Origin: Fragilaria crotonensis
Taxonomy: Eukaryota > Bacillariophyta > Fragilariophyceae > Fragilariales > Fragilariaceae
Reading direction: 5' to 3'
Length of the DNA: 64,000 bases
Assembly: GCA_022925895.1 (NCBI GenBank)
Contig: JAKSYS010000226.1
Span: forward strand, 1-64,000
Positions 34,113-44,297 of this stretch are shown here, in pieces. Made by a program: the position numbers and the translations under genes. The stretch's first letter is position 1, and each line of letters begins with the position of its first letter. Below the pieces are notes generated by a model, which saw nothing but the letters and a program-made list of their open reading frames with translations, had not been told where the DNA came from and did not search any database.

Positions 34113-34469
34113 ATGACGTTCAAGCCGCTGATGCAGCACCCAAAGAATGACACCCGGGCAATCAGGCCGACGATCGTTCAATCAAAACATGACATTGAAG
34201 CTCTCCTTCAAATAAAGAAGCAACTTCGTCGCCTTAAACGGAGACTCTTCCTTGAAGCGTCGAAGAAGCCAGAAACGAGTGTAGACAAGTTTCGGCAACT
34301 CGTAATGCATCTTACTTTCGATGAGTCATCGACAGCAGGAATGAGCACCTTCAACGAATCCTTCGAATCCTTTCCATCCATGCAAAGTACTCACGAAGGT
34401 ACGGTATCCATCAGCCCCGATGGTCTTCGAAGGTTCGATTGTCTCGCCCAATCTACTGGTGGTGAATGA
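34113..34469 (+). CDS. small basic hypothetical protein
   Basis: 118 residues, start in CACAATG after a CA-rich leader that looks like an algal 5' UTR. No family recognised. Residues 25-50 form a helix with dense Lys/Arg (KKQLRRLKRRLFLEASKK). The second half is rich in Ser, Thr and Phe with a repeated FNESFESF pattern. No signal peptide or membrane segment. It sits between a TIR element and the convergently read GPN3 gene. It might be a chance frame, but composition and context favour a small nuclear gene. Confidence 0.5.
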   Translation: MTFKPLMQHPKNDTRAIRPTIVQSKHDIEALLQIKKQLRRLKRRLFLEASKKPETSVDKFRQLVMHLTFDESSTAGMSTFNESFESFPSMQSTHEGTVSISPDGLRRFDCLAQSTGGE

Positions 34470-34727
34470 TGTTTGTTTCCGACTCTGTACACACGCACAC
34501 ACTTTTTACGAAAGTCCGTAGGTGGGACAATCTGTCTCGAGACTTTTGCTGTCAGTAGCCACTATAGAGCACTCAAATGCAATTTTGCCATGGCTATCGT
34601 TGTGCTGGTTAGAGCACTTGCATAAACGACGAGGCGTCGCTCAACGAGGGCGTTAAAGTTATTTAAACTAATTTTTCCCACATAGCGAGTGCATTGTTCA
34701 TTATATCAACATAGTAGCCGTTTCACG

Positions 34728-35567
34728 CTAGTCGTCTGCGTCATTGTTTTGCTCATCAGGGCCATCCCCTGTATAGACTTCTTGATTCTCGCCGAACTGA
34801 ATGGTATGGTCCAGGGTGGCCAGAACATGGTTCATACTGTCCTCTTCCGAGATGTTGAGGGGAAGAAAGCTCACCATAGTGTAGTCATCGAGTAGCGATG
34901 AGATGGCCTCAGTCAGTTTGTACCTTTTATTATTTCTGTCCACCTTGTCATGTTGCTCGAGGTCCCACATATGTGATGCCGATTCAATTGAAAGCATCTT
35001 CTCAATCTCTTCCTCTGCCATCAGATCACATTTTGTCAATACATTAACATGAGGGAGCTCAAGAGCAATCATGGCGCTTAGCGACAGTAGCGAACCAGAA
35101 ATGAACTTCGACGTGTCAGTCAAGAAAGTTGCATCCACACAAAAAACTCCCACCATACTTGATTCAAACCCCCACAGCCTCATTTGATCCACAATGCGGC
35201 GCATAACCGGAATATGAGTATACAACTCAAGTTGACCAGGACAGTCAAGAATGAGGTACTCATCGTCGTCATAGGAATCCAAATGTTCTTGCAACCACTC
35301 CATATTCTGCATCAGATACTCCATACAGTACACCAAAGCACCATTCGGACCTAACCCAAGCTCTTCCATCACGTCTTGCACAGAAATCAAATCGCGGACG
35401 TCAAAGTCCAAATCGTAGCTAAAGTATTCAGCAGCGGGGTCGAGATTGGCCACGTGAATGGTGCGTTTTCGAGCCATGTTTGCCGCGTGGGATTGCATAG
35501 CATGACAGTACGTTGATTTGCCTGACCCAGCCGGTCCCATGACGATTTGAATACAACAGCGGCCCAT
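34728..35567 (-). CDS. GPN3: GPN-loop GTPase 3
   Basis: 279 residues from MGRCCIQIVMGPAGSGKST. GPN3 with GPN1 and GPN2 helps assemble and import RNA polymerase II. The P-loop GPAGSGKS is at about 11-18, the family-defining Gly-Pro-Asn loop is in LGLGPNGA near residue 72, the switch-like DCPGQLELYTH follows at about 105, and the guanine motif is TKCD near 173. Length fits the family (about 280). A 24-codon upstream extension lacks an ATG, so the start at 35,567 is well supported. The C-terminus is acidic (DEQNNDADD). The GPN3 call over GPN2 rests on length and on the MGRC..QIVMGPAGSGKSTYC start. Confidence 0.93.
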   Translation of the reverse strand: MGRCCIQIVMGPAGSGKSTYCHAMQSHAANMARKRTIHVANLDPAAEYFSYDLDFDVRDLISVQDVMEELGLGPNGALVYCMEYLMQNMEWLQEHLDSYDDDEYLILDCPGQLELYTHIPVMRRIVDQMRLWGFESSMVGVFCVDATFLTDTSKFISGSLLSLSAMIALELPHVNVLTKCDLMAEEEIEKMLSIESASHMWDLEQHDKVDRNNKRYKLTEAISSLLDDYTMVSFLPLNISEEDSMNHVLATLDHTIQFGENQEVYTGDGPDEQNNDADD

Positions 35568-35840
35568 AGTGCAAGAGACAGACAAAAGGGAGAATGGCAG
35601 CTTTGCGCAACCGTTCTCAACGGGGGTGCGGGGGAGCAAATGTGTTCGTTTTCGATTCTCACCCCATGGATGTGTGTGGTGTGTCCTGAAAGTGAAATTC
35701 GCTCAAGTCCTCGAGTACAGGTACCGGTATCGATCTCCAGTGTCCATTCTTGACTCTCCTACAGTATCCTCAAATCAGAAGACCAGTACATCTGCCGACA
35801 CTATTGTAGATAGACAGTGCCAAAGTGCAGTGAACGGTTT

Positions 35841-36000
35841 CGATTAGAATGCAAGGAAATGACGTCAAGCATGACGTCGTAGTACAAGTACCAACCCTTT
35901 CACCTGCTATCTACGGTGATACAGTACTCCAGTAAGACAGTAACATATGGAGAGCACGCTGATTGGTACGGCTTGACGTCATTTCCTTGCATTCTAATCG
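35841..36000. mobile_element. 160-bp MITE with perfect 29-bp TIRs
   Basis: 35,841-35,869 (starting CGATTAGAATGCAAGG) and 35,972-36,000 are exact inverted copies. The 102-base interior is non-coding and carries GTAC words. No clear target duplication is visible (flanks GGTTT and CCGGA), so the superfamily is open. A diverged copy of the TIR lies at 29,151-29,177. Confidence 0.8.
35860..35867. promoter_or_regulatory. TGACGTCA (CRE/bZIP-type) site in MITE arm
   Basis: TGACGTCA at 35,860-35,867 is mirrored at 35,974-35,981 in the other TIR, and a variant TGACGTCG starts at 35,872. TGACGT is bound by bZIP proteins, including diatom aureochromes, and forms the CO2/cAMP-response elements described in diatom promoters. 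Use as a regulatory site here is inference. It lies about 350-470 bp upstream of the gene at 36,327. Confidence 0.4.
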
Positions 36001-36326
36001 CCGGATCCGGTCATCGCGTGACATACTCGTATTCATACAGTAACTTCGATATATAGGTCTGCAAAAAGCAAAAAGTCATTTGCCTATCGTAAGTGCCATT
36101 GTGCGATATGACATACAAGACATAGACATCGACCTTCATCCGGTCATCCCTCTGCGGCTGTATCTTTACGCATCAAGCCTTTCGTCTTGCCAACAAAACG
36201 AAGTTTACGTTCATCCAGCACGCTTGGCATCCGGCTCTCTCGCATACCTGACCCTCTTGGCCGAGCTAGAACATTTTCTATCGCTACAGTTGTAGCGGTG
36301 TATCTTCATTGATTTACGCTGACAAA

Positions 36327-38381
36327 ATGGTGCGCCAATCCAAACGATACCAACACGACGAGGGTTCCAGCTGCTTTTCAGAAGAGTCTACACTTTCGTC
36401 TGGCTCGGCTGGAGTGGAATCTGCATTTTCAGGAGCGACTTGGTCGCTCCCTAGAAGTCGTTCGGCAAATATTCGTCAGACCGCCGACGGTCCCCGTCGA
36501 TCGGGAAGTAGTTTCAGGGTGTCCATGCGACCGAAAGGACATCGTCAGCATTCAAGTTCCAACCACAGAGGAGACGGTTTCGAAGGCGATCGTGCGGGGA
36601 AAGGCATGCGACGCTTTGTGTGCTTGTTGGCGGGCCTCTCCTTGATTGGAGTGGCATATCGCGTGATGGAGGCGTCATCTGCAGGTCCAAATTATTGGTT
36701 CGAGATTTACGAAAAGCTGAGCACTGAAGACCTTGTGGCCCAAGGGGAAATGTCGGCTACATCCAATGAAGAGTCCATTTTTATGTCACTTCCCACTGCT
36801 CTGCCTGGTGGCAAGGAAAATGTTAAAACCGACTTTCACGCGTCACTCAACAATGACCAACAAGCGCTGGTCGAGGAACTCAGTCGTGAGGCTGCCATTT
36901 CTTTAAGAGGAAATTCACTAACAATCGTAGATGACGAAGATAAGTTGCCACCCAAGAACGATTTGAACATGCATTTGGAAGCCTATAATGTCACAGAACC
37001 AACGCGTGCTGACTGGGGTCCTGCTCTCAAGCAAAGATTGGATGGAGAGAACCAAACTACCGTGGCTTACATCCTACCAGTATTCACTTGTTATCCTTTG
37101 CCCGGGCAGGACTCGAATCAACACGAAATAAACGATCCTAGCAATGATCAAGAATTTCAGGATGCTGCACTCATGCTCCAAGCCTCAATCCACAAAAATT
37201 CAGTGCGGAATCCAAGCAGTCAGTCTAGCTACGACTATGAAATGGTTGCGTTAGTCCATCGAGGTGTTGAAAGCTGCGCTGGAGGCGCAAACCGTACGGC
37301 AATGCTGGAGCGTATAGGATTTCGCGCGGAAGTTGTTAGGGAGCCCATTCATGAAGTGAACATCATGAATGACTACCTTCAGAAGCATGCACCGAGCAGC
37401 AATGGAGACCAATCTGGAATGCGAGAAATGATTCGACTCTACGCGTTCAAAATGGTGGAATATCGAATCACCGTGCTGGTGGATTTTACAACATTTATTC
37501 TTCATCCGCCGGATGCAATTTATGATACACTATTGAACGGGCCTCGTGGACATCAGTGGGCCGAGTCGCATCCGACTCACGTTGTTCGTGACACGTTTTA
37601 TCCGAACGGAACAATCTCCACTGCGCAGTCATTGCCGACCGAACTAGATATCATGTTCACACGAGATTACTCGTCGATGTCGCATAACGGTTGGACTACT
37701 GGGATTAGCCTCGCGTTTGTTCCAATTCGCCCTTCAGCTACGATCTTCAAAAAGTTGGTAAATAAATACCAAAGCACAGATTATGACGCAAAACATGGAT
37801 GGGATAGCAAAGGCTATGCACACTATGCAGGTTCCATGCTGACCAAGGGACTGTTGACTTATTTCTTTTCAGAAATCGAACCTCACAGGAAGCTGGAACT
37901 TCATCGCTGTATATATAACAATCTCGCTGATGTTCCATTCATCGCCGGAAACGATGGAGGTAACGACAATTGTCGTGACGTGAAGGAGCACAAGATGCAA
38001 CCGGATGGCACTGCCATGCCATGTACTGACTGTCGAATTCAACTTGTGGACGAAATTGTGGTGATCAACTATGCCATATGTCGCCCTCCTTGGGTGTGCC
38101 CCTACATCCCAGATACTGGCCGCGAGCCGTTCCTGTTGCCGACGCTCAAAATGTGCCGTACGTTCCACGAGGCGTGGTTCGACTTGCGAGGAGTGGTGGA
38201 GAAGCTCCTGTTCGACGAATCAAAACCGACACAGGCAGCAGGAACCTTTCACCAAGAAATTTTTCGTGGATATTGCCAACCAGGTGGGTCAAGTGGTGGT
38301 TCCTACGTGCCTATGGATTCCACGTTGCAGCTAGGAAATGGGTTCGGCGAGAGGGCTTTTCCTGCTCAAGTAACCTCTTAA
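36327..38381 (+). CDS. GT8-like type II membrane protein
   Basis: 684 residues, intronless, start ATG at 36,327 (AAAATGG). A cytosolic Ser/Arg-rich N-terminus of about 95 residues precedes one membrane segment (about 95-114, VCLLAGLSLIGVAY), giving Golgi-type II topology. The lumenal part (about 225-640) has the layout of glycogenin-like GT8 transferases: MVALVHRG start, an E-[RK]-IGF step, then REMIRLYAFKMVEYRITVLVDFTTFILHPPDAIYD, where GT8 enzymes read K-x-x-AF-x-x-x-EY-x-x-V-x-x-LD-x-D. The usual D-x-D is Asp-Phe-Thr here, so the second metal-binding Asp is missing. The later H-G-WDSKGY part could match the acceptor/His region. It may be a divergent enzyme or a catalytically altered paralogue. 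Confidence 0.7.
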   Translation: MVRQSKRYQHDEGSSCFSEESTLSSGSAGVESAFSGATWSLPRSRSANIRQTADGPRRSGSSFRVSMRPKGHRQHSSSNHRGDGFEGDRAGKGMRRFVCLLAGLSLIGVAYRVMEASSAGPNYWFEIYEKLSTEDLVAQGEMSATSNEESIFMSLPTALPGGKENVKTDFHASLNNDQQALVEELSREAAISLRGNSLTIVDDEDKLPPKNDLNMHLEAYNVTEPTRADWGPALKQRLDGENQTTVAYILPVFTCYPLPGQDSNQHEINDPSNDQEFQDAALMLQASIHKNSVRNPSSQSSYDYEMVALVHRGVESCAGGANRTAMLERIGFRAEVVREPIHEVNIMNDYLQKHAPSSNGDQSGMREMIRLYAFKMVEYRITVLVDFTTFILHPPDAIYDTLLNGPRGHQWAESHPTHVVRDTFYPNGTISTAQSLPTELDIMFTRDYSSMSHNGWTTGISLAFVPIRPSATIFKKLVNKYQSTDYDAKHGWDSKGYAHYAGSMLTKGLLTYFFSEIEPHRKLELHRCIYNNLADVPFIAGNDGGNDNCRDVKEHKMQPDGTAMPCTDCRIQLVDEIVVINYAICRPPWVCPYIPDTGREPFLLPTLKMCRTFHEAWFDLRGVVEKLLFDESKPTQAAGTFHQEIFRGYCQPGGSSGGSYVPMDSTLQLGNGFGERAFPAQVTS

Positions 38382-38794
38382 TCAAACTATTGGGCGATGT
38401 GACACGCACGTACAAAAGTGATCGACGCAACGCGAGTAGTCATTCCTTCCTTGCAAGGCAGTTCATCTCTGCAAATCATCGTTCATATTGTATCAGTTTG
38501 ATACACTTAGTGGAATCGGTGGGCGTCTTTACCTGTGCCGATCGAAAAAATACCTGTGGACACCCACGCAACCCCCAGATATATTCCAGAACGACGGTAG
38601 CCATGCTCGGCAATGGTCAACCGCAACTCCACACGGCGTGAACCAGAATCACGGCATGGCTCGAGCCTCGACGAAAGAAGGAGGCGTCTGACCTTCAGGA
38701 CAACGCCGAATCAACGAACTTGAGCTTGTTCACGTCAAATGTATCATCACGACTTACGCCTCCTGATGTCGCCGAGTCAATATGTAGAAATTCC
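38382..38794. other. intergenic tail-to-tail region
   Basis: About 410 bases between the GT8-like gene (+) and the aspartic protease (-). Nothing beyond 3' untranslated sequence is recognised. Confidence 0.5.
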
Positions 38795-40069
38795 TCATTG
38801 CAAAAGAGCCACACCATTGGTCTCAAGGTCACAGTCGGCCTTGGCAAGCCCAACACGCTGCCCTTGAGTATCAAAGAGAATGTCATGTCCGGTCATAGCG
38901 TTTGCACCTAAAACGGCTCCTTCAGGTTCATCCAAATACACTCGATTTACTAATTCTCGCGTTCCCGACCAATCTGGCGTGGACGGTACGCCTTCCATGT
39001 AAGAAGATGGTTCAACAGTAAGAGTAACATTCCCTTCAAAAACGAAGGTAATCGACGGCAACGACAAAAAATCACGCCAAGAGTACCGGTTCTTTCGTTT
39101 CTGAAATGACGACCCCGTGAATGCGAACCACACCTCATGAAAGCGTTCAGCCACGGCTTGCGGCAAGTACGTATCGGTTGTCCCCGAATCCAAGATGGTA
39201 CCCTTACCGCCATGAAAGGCTTGCAAGGCAGGGGAGTCGACCCCACATGCTACACAAATGCCACCGACGCGCACCTCCCAAACTTGCAAGGCGAACCATC
39301 CATGGTCCCGGGCAATGGGGGTGAATTTCATTTCTTCCAAAAGTCGATCGGGGGTGGATATCCCACCAACACTGAATGACCCACCAGTACGAGTCAAACA
39401 CAGAGAAAATGCTTCTCGTGCAATTGATTTGCTGTCAAAGAGCGATCGAACAATAGACGTTTCATGAATCGCCAAACCTAAAATTCCATCCGCATATTGC
39501 TTCTTGAACAAGCCTCGTTCTGCCGTTTGACACCCAAATGCATAGGGCACTGCCAACTGCATGTATGCTTCTAAGCTCTCCTCTAAATCTGGCGATCCCA
39601 ACCATACCAAGTCTTCCGTTTCATACGCCGTCCAAGAACTCCCTTCAGTATACTTCTGCGATATAATGCACCTATCTAGAAAATCTGAACATTTGGAAAC
39701 TCCTTTCAACAGACAAGATCCACAACTGGGACTTCTGTCTGTCGTCGACAATCCAGGATGAAAGTATTTGGACACGTGCCGGCCGCAATTGGTGCACGGC
39801 TCGCAGGGGAAGGCCATGAGACGCGAACCCGTGTCAAGAATCAGAGTTTGCCGTTGCGGTGGCGACCCAATGTACACATGGACGTGATGAGTACCCGTAA
39901 TGGCATGGAGGGGTACTGTGACGGACGCTCGAGGCAATCCCGAGTCGTCTGCAGATAAGCGACGTCCTCGGACTGTCGACGTGGTGTTCCACGACAGCGC
40001 CGAGGAGAAGTTGACGAGTAGATATAAGAGCAATAATAGCCACGGCTGTCTTACATTGAGGGCGTTCAT
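38795..40069 (-). CDS. pepsin-family (A1) aspartic protease, secreted or vacuolar
   Basis: 424 residues from MNALNVRQPW. Residues 1-25 form a signal peptide. The first catalytic motif is ILDTGS at about 77-82, and the second is ILDSGTT near 290, both intact. Between them come a Cys-rich segment (CEPCTNCG, CGSCLLKGVSKC) and FGCQTAE..GLFKKQYADGILGLA, typical of A1 enzymes. The C-terminal lobe ends with AVLGANAMTGHDILFDTQGQRVG, the conserved A1 finish. There is no obvious C-terminal anchor, and no long plant-specific insert. An upstream in-frame extension of seven codons lacks an ATG. Confidence 0.93.
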   Translation of the reverse strand: MNALNVRQPWLLLLLYLLVNFSSALSWNTTSTVRGRRLSADDSGLPRASVTVPLHAITGTHHVHVYIGSPPQRQTLILDTGSRLMAFPCEPCTNCGRHVSKYFHPGLSTTDRSPSCGSCLLKGVSKCSDFLDRCIISQKYTEGSSWTAYETEDLVWLGSPDLEESLEAYMQLAVPYAFGCQTAERGLFKKQYADGILGLAIHETSIVRSLFDSKSIAREAFSLCLTRTGGSFSVGGISTPDRLLEEMKFTPIARDHGWFALQVWEVRVGGICVACGVDSPALQAFHGGKGTILDSGTTDTYLPQAVAERFHEVWFAFTGSSFQKRKNRYSWRDFLSLPSITFVFEGNVTLTVEPSSYMEGVPSTPDWSGTRELVNRVYLDEPEGAVLGANAMTGHDILFDTQGQRVGLAKADCDLETNGVALLQ

Positions 40070-40981
40070 GAAGGATTCCGAGGGGCGCAACTTGTGTCTT
40101 CGTCAATGTGTTGAATGCGTTGATTTAGCAAGCCCAGCAAAGCCGGGAGAATGTCAGAATGTTTTGGTTGGCAAATAACCAACAGAATCCAACGCACTGC
40201 ATAGAGAAGCGAGCGTTTTTGATGTGGCGTTAGGAAAAAGCAAGAAGTGTCGTACAATAAGCGGTATGCATAGTACGTCGTACAGTACATGGATAACAGA
40301 GTGCAAGTACTGTATGAATCGTGCATACCATGCTATGTACGGCGTATATTATGCATGGACCATAGTACTTGTACCATAGACCATATGATAGTACCATAGA
40401 CATACGGACATCTGTATCCTGTATACCGGTACTGTCGTAGATTCTCTACCATTTTATGCTATGATATACCAGTCTGGGGGGGCGGCCATTGGCCGCGGTT
40501 GTTGCACGACGGTAGAGGAGGTAAGATCTATACAGAGTACGGAGTACGGAGTACGATTGCAAAATTTGTACCACGTTATAAGCATTGGAATCTGGAATTC
40601 AAAATATATTTTCCAGTACTCTGGACATTGGACATGTAGTTTCTACTGCAAAATTTGTACCACGGAATCTGGGAATTCAAAATACATTTTCCAGTATTTC
40701 TAGACAGATCGAACAAACTGGATATGGCATTAACGGAGTACTTGTACATAAAATTGTTGTCCGTTCTACACAACGATTCGTAACACGTTATACAATATAC
40801 ATTTCTGGACACAGTGTAAAAAAGATTTCATGTAGATTTCTACTGAAAAATTTGTACCATGTACTTTTCTACCGCAAATGCTACGTCAGTACGTGGATTA
40901 AAAAATAAATATATACGATTACTTTTGAAAATACAGTACGACAATATCTGAGTTATTTTAGGTATATATAATAATCATACG
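40070..40981. other. intergenic DNA with GTAC words and diverged repeats
   Basis: No gene. 40.25-40.55 kb is GTAC-rich. 40,557-40,620 and 40,646-40,698 are diverged direct copies (..GCAAAATTTGTACCACG.. then ..TTCAAAATA.. and TTTTCCAGTA). The start of the second copy, with its CATGTAG-TTTCTACTG lead-in at 40,633, returns at 40,829-40,860. Confidence 0.5.
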
Positions 40982-41315
40982 CAGGCATGGCAAAAATAGG
41001 CGATCCGGCCGGCGCGCCTACACCCGCCTAAAAATGGTAAATTTAGGCGGCATGCCGACTTCATGTATAGGCGGTGGGGTTAGGGGTTAGGGGTACGGTA
41101 CAGTACCAGTAGTGCAAGTCGTGCCAGTAGCGAGTAGTAGCATGCCGATAGGCCCAGCATAGTACGCGACGACACTTATCTGACCCGAGCCTGCTGTATT
41201 CCGGATTATCTGGCACGTATACCTATATTTAGGTTAACTTTAGGCGGCATGCCAAGTTTGATTTTAGGCGGGTAGGCCCGTAGCGGCAGGCGCCCGCCTA
41301 TTTTTGCCATGCCTG
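40982..41315. mobile_element. hAT-type MITE with 8-bp target duplication
   Basis: A perfect 21-base TIR starts CAGGCATGGCAAAAATAGG (40,982-41,002; inverted at 41,295-41,315). Directly outside both ends is ATCATACG (40,974-40,981 and 41,316-41,323), a perfect 8-bp target duplication. CAGG-x-ATGGCAA and 8 bp are diagnostic of the hAT superfamily. Inside, GGCGG-type words repeat the TIR subunit (TTTAGGCGG, GTAGGC). Length 334 bp, no transposase: non-autonomous. Perfect ends and duplications suggest a recent insertion. Confidence 0.92.
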
Positions 41316-41872
41316 ATCATACGCTATCCTACTATATTATAAATTAATTGTGTGCGTGTGTGCGTGCGTGCGTCCGTCTGTTACGGAGTATGACCACTCT
41401 GGGGTACTGGATCAAATGAATACTGTCTGAATTTTTTCACTACGGAGCTTCGCCAGGGTTGAGTACTGAAAGTAACAGTAACCAAGAAGCTTCGCCAGTA
41501 TTGGTGCTTGGCCCCCCCATGAACGCAAATTTTTTGATTACAAAAGCCATCCCTTACTCAAATAACGTTTTATTAACGGTGGGTGTTTTGGTTTTTGAAA
41601 AATAACGCAATTAACGGCGGGTTGCGTCGTGAAGTTGTATTATTGGTGGTCATTGCACAGTACTGTACGCTGGCTGTACTGTAGTCCCTGTTACGACTCT
41701 ACATTGTACTCCAGTACCTCATACACTCACTCACTATAAGATGTACTCCGAGTACTGTACAGTATGGTACTGTACGCTGTACTGTAGACTCCAGTACCTC
41801 ATACACCTACAGTAATTGTACCGCTCACATAATTCCTTGCTTCCAATTCTTTCCAATCAGCATATAACCATT

Positions 41873-42843
41873 ATGTCACACCCAAGTAAACATTCACTAT
41901 CAACAAAGCCAGCTGCCATTGCAGCAAGGAAAGGCGTGCCAAACTTCGCAACCTGTCCCAAGAAGAAGGTGGTGACCCTGTAGCTGCCACACAGATGGCC
42001 GCCATCACCACCAGGAACCGTGAGCAGAAGAGACAAACACGTCTGGAGCACCTCCAGAGATCTCAAGAAGGTGACCCTGTTGCTGTCACACAGATGGCCA
42101 CCATCACCACCAGGAACCGTGAGCAGAAGAGACAAACACGTCTGGAGCGCCTCCAGAGATCTCAAGAAGGTGACCCTGTTGCTGTCACACAGATGGCTGC
42201 CATCACCACTCAGCACCAAGAGAACATGAGACAAACACGTCTGGAGCGCCTCCAGAGATCTCAAGAAGGTGACCCTGTTGCTGCCACACAGATGGCTGCC
42301 ATCACCACTCAGCACCAAGAGCAGATGAGACAAACACGTCTGGAGCGCCTCCAGAGATCTCAAGAAGGTGACCCTGTTGCTGCCACACAGATGGCTGCCA
42401 TCACCACTCAGCACCAAGAGCACATGAGACAAACACGTCTGGAGCGCCTCCAGAGATCTCAAGAAGGTGACCCTGTAGCTGCCACACAGATGGCTGCCAT
42501 CACCACTAGGAACCAAGAGCAGATGAGACAAACACGTCTGGAGCGCCTCCAGAGATCTCAAGAAGGTGACCCTGTTGCTGCCACACAGATGGCTGCCATC
42601 ACCACTCAGCACCAAGAGCACATGAGACAAACACGCCAAAGTTGCCAACGCACCAATGGCGCAGCCTATTCATCTGCTCCTGCTCCAGCACGTCATGTCC
42701 TTGGCCCATGCACAGTTGAATGTCAGGGCTGCTCTGCACTGCATTTTCCAAATGAATCAAGGTCTGAAAGGGGCTACTTTTCATCTTGCTGTGCCAAGGG
42801 CAAGGTATCTCTCCTCCTCTCGATCCCACACCAAATGTGTTGA
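41873..42843 (+). pseudogene. Helitron N-terminal region: 33-residue repeats plus Cys-rich finger
   Basis: The likely start is ATG 41,873 (MSHPSKHSLSTKPAAIAARK), followed by an apparent frame change near 41,920. The open frame 41,995-42,843 gives seven near-identical 33-residue units (99 bp each, about 41,970-42,640), pattern RQTRLERLQRSQEGDPVA then TQMAAITT, with high helix potential and alternating charge. After the repeats comes PCTVECQGCSALHFPNE.. and CCAKGKVSL, the Cys/His-rich N-terminal segment seen before the Rep domain of eukaryotic Helitrons. The frame then changes near 42,800 into the Rep frame. The repeat region may reflect recent unequal exchange. Confidence 0.75.
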
Positions 42844-44201
42844 TGGATCTTTTTCATGCACATGAATTGTTCATGCCACACATCCGTGCCTACAACTCTG
42901 CCTTGAGTTTTGCCTCAATAGGCGCTAATGTGGATGATGCTTTGATTGATAGGAGTTGTGGAATTTATACTTTTCGCATTCATGGCTCAATGTACCACCG
43001 GTTAGGATCATTGCTCCCAGAACCTGGACAGCATCCTGCTTTTGCACAACTCTATTTCTATGACACTAACCATGAGGTGGACAATCGTTTACATCATTTG
43101 AATACCTTGGACAGGAATACTTTGGTTTTATTGCAGCAAATGATTCAGAATCAAAACCGGCTGTATGGATTATTCAAGCAAGCTCTTGATGAGGAAACCT
43201 TGGCCAGTAATACTGATGGTAATCATGATGTTGAATTGCCTGGCCACAATGTTGCAATGCATATCCTGGATCAACCTGAATTGGACAACAGACGGTACAA
43301 TGCACCAAGTTCCAGTGAGGTAGCTGTGATTCTTCCTGACGAAGGTTCAGGTAACCGTGATATTCGAGTATTGCTTCGTGCTGGAGCAATTCAGTCAATC
43401 TCAGAGCTCCATCCCGACTATTCTCCACTGGCATATGTACTCCTTTTTCCAACAGGCTCCCCAAGAGGCTGGCATCCTGGCATGATGCAAACTGGTCCAA
43501 ATGCTACGACTCCACATTTGACAAGATTAACTTGCCTCATGCATGCTGCATTTCGGCTTTTTGTACGACCTGCTGCTCAGTTCTCCAATCACCTTCACTT
43601 TGCAGGGAAGCTGTTTCACCAATACATTGTGGACTGCTATGCCCAAGTGGAACAAGGCCGTCTTAATTTCATCCGTCTTAATCAACCAAGATTGCGTGCT
43701 GAACTTTATCAAGGCATTGCAGATGCTGTTGCTGGTGAGGATGTGACAAACACTCGACAGCTGGGGCGACGAATCATTCTGCCTTCATCTCACATTGGAA
43801 GTGCAAGAAACATGCACCAGCTTTGCCAGGATGCATTGGCAATTGTGCGCCGAATGGGCAAGCCAGACCTCTTTATTACAATGACAACCAATCCGCAGTG
43901 GCCAGAAGTTGTTGAAAACCTTCTTCCTGGCCAAACTGTAAATGACAGACCAGATTTGGTGGCACGAGTGTTCCATCTCAAATTTACAGAGATGATGTTT
44001 GACCTCCAGAAGCGGCAAGTGCTTGGAAGGGTTGTGGCTGCTATCTACACCATCGAATTTCAGAAGCGAGGATTGCCACATGCACATGTACTGGTCATTT
44101 TGGCAGAGAATGACAAACCGCGCACAGAATCTGACATTGACCATATTGTTTCAGCTGAGATCCCAGATGCATTGATAGATCCTGAACTTTTGCAACTGTG
44201 A
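42786..44201 (+). pseudogene. Helitron replication initiator, HUH part
   Basis: 471-codon frame matching the Helitron-like N domain: PDYSPLAYVLLFPTGSPRGW, IDCYAQVEQGRLNFIR-like (IVDCYAQVEQGRLNFIRLN), LFITMTTNPQWPE, and the metal-binding HUH motif GLPHAHVLVIL near 44,070-44,100. This endonuclease nicks DNA ends for rolling-circle transfer. The frame ends in the region where the protein should continue with a LHGPCG motif, which is present at about 44,213-44,230 in another frame. So there is frame damage between about 44,190 and 44,340. Confidence 0.85.
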
Positions 44202-44297
44202 AGAGGTGTATGTTGCATGGGCCCTGTGGCACCAAAGTTTCCCCAATCGATGGAAAAATTTGAAGTGTTGTAATAGTTCTACAAAGCCAGCAGGTGA

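Larger units (their letters stand above)
35568..36326. other. divergent promoter region holding a MITE
   Basis: 759 bases between GPN3 (-) and the GT8-like gene (+), head to head. It contains short GTAC palindromes and the MITE at 35,841-36,000. No gene or RNA was recognised. Confidence 0.55.

Noticed and set aside
35568-35639. 24-residue longer N-terminus of GPN3
   Set aside because: No ATG, and the family begins at MGRC/MG.. just before the P-loop strand.
41857-42648. 263-codon open frame on the - strand opposite the Helitron repeat
   Set aside because: It is the mirror of the in-frame 99-bp repeats. The + strand frame connects to the conserved Helitron Cys-rich segment; the - strand shows no known motif.
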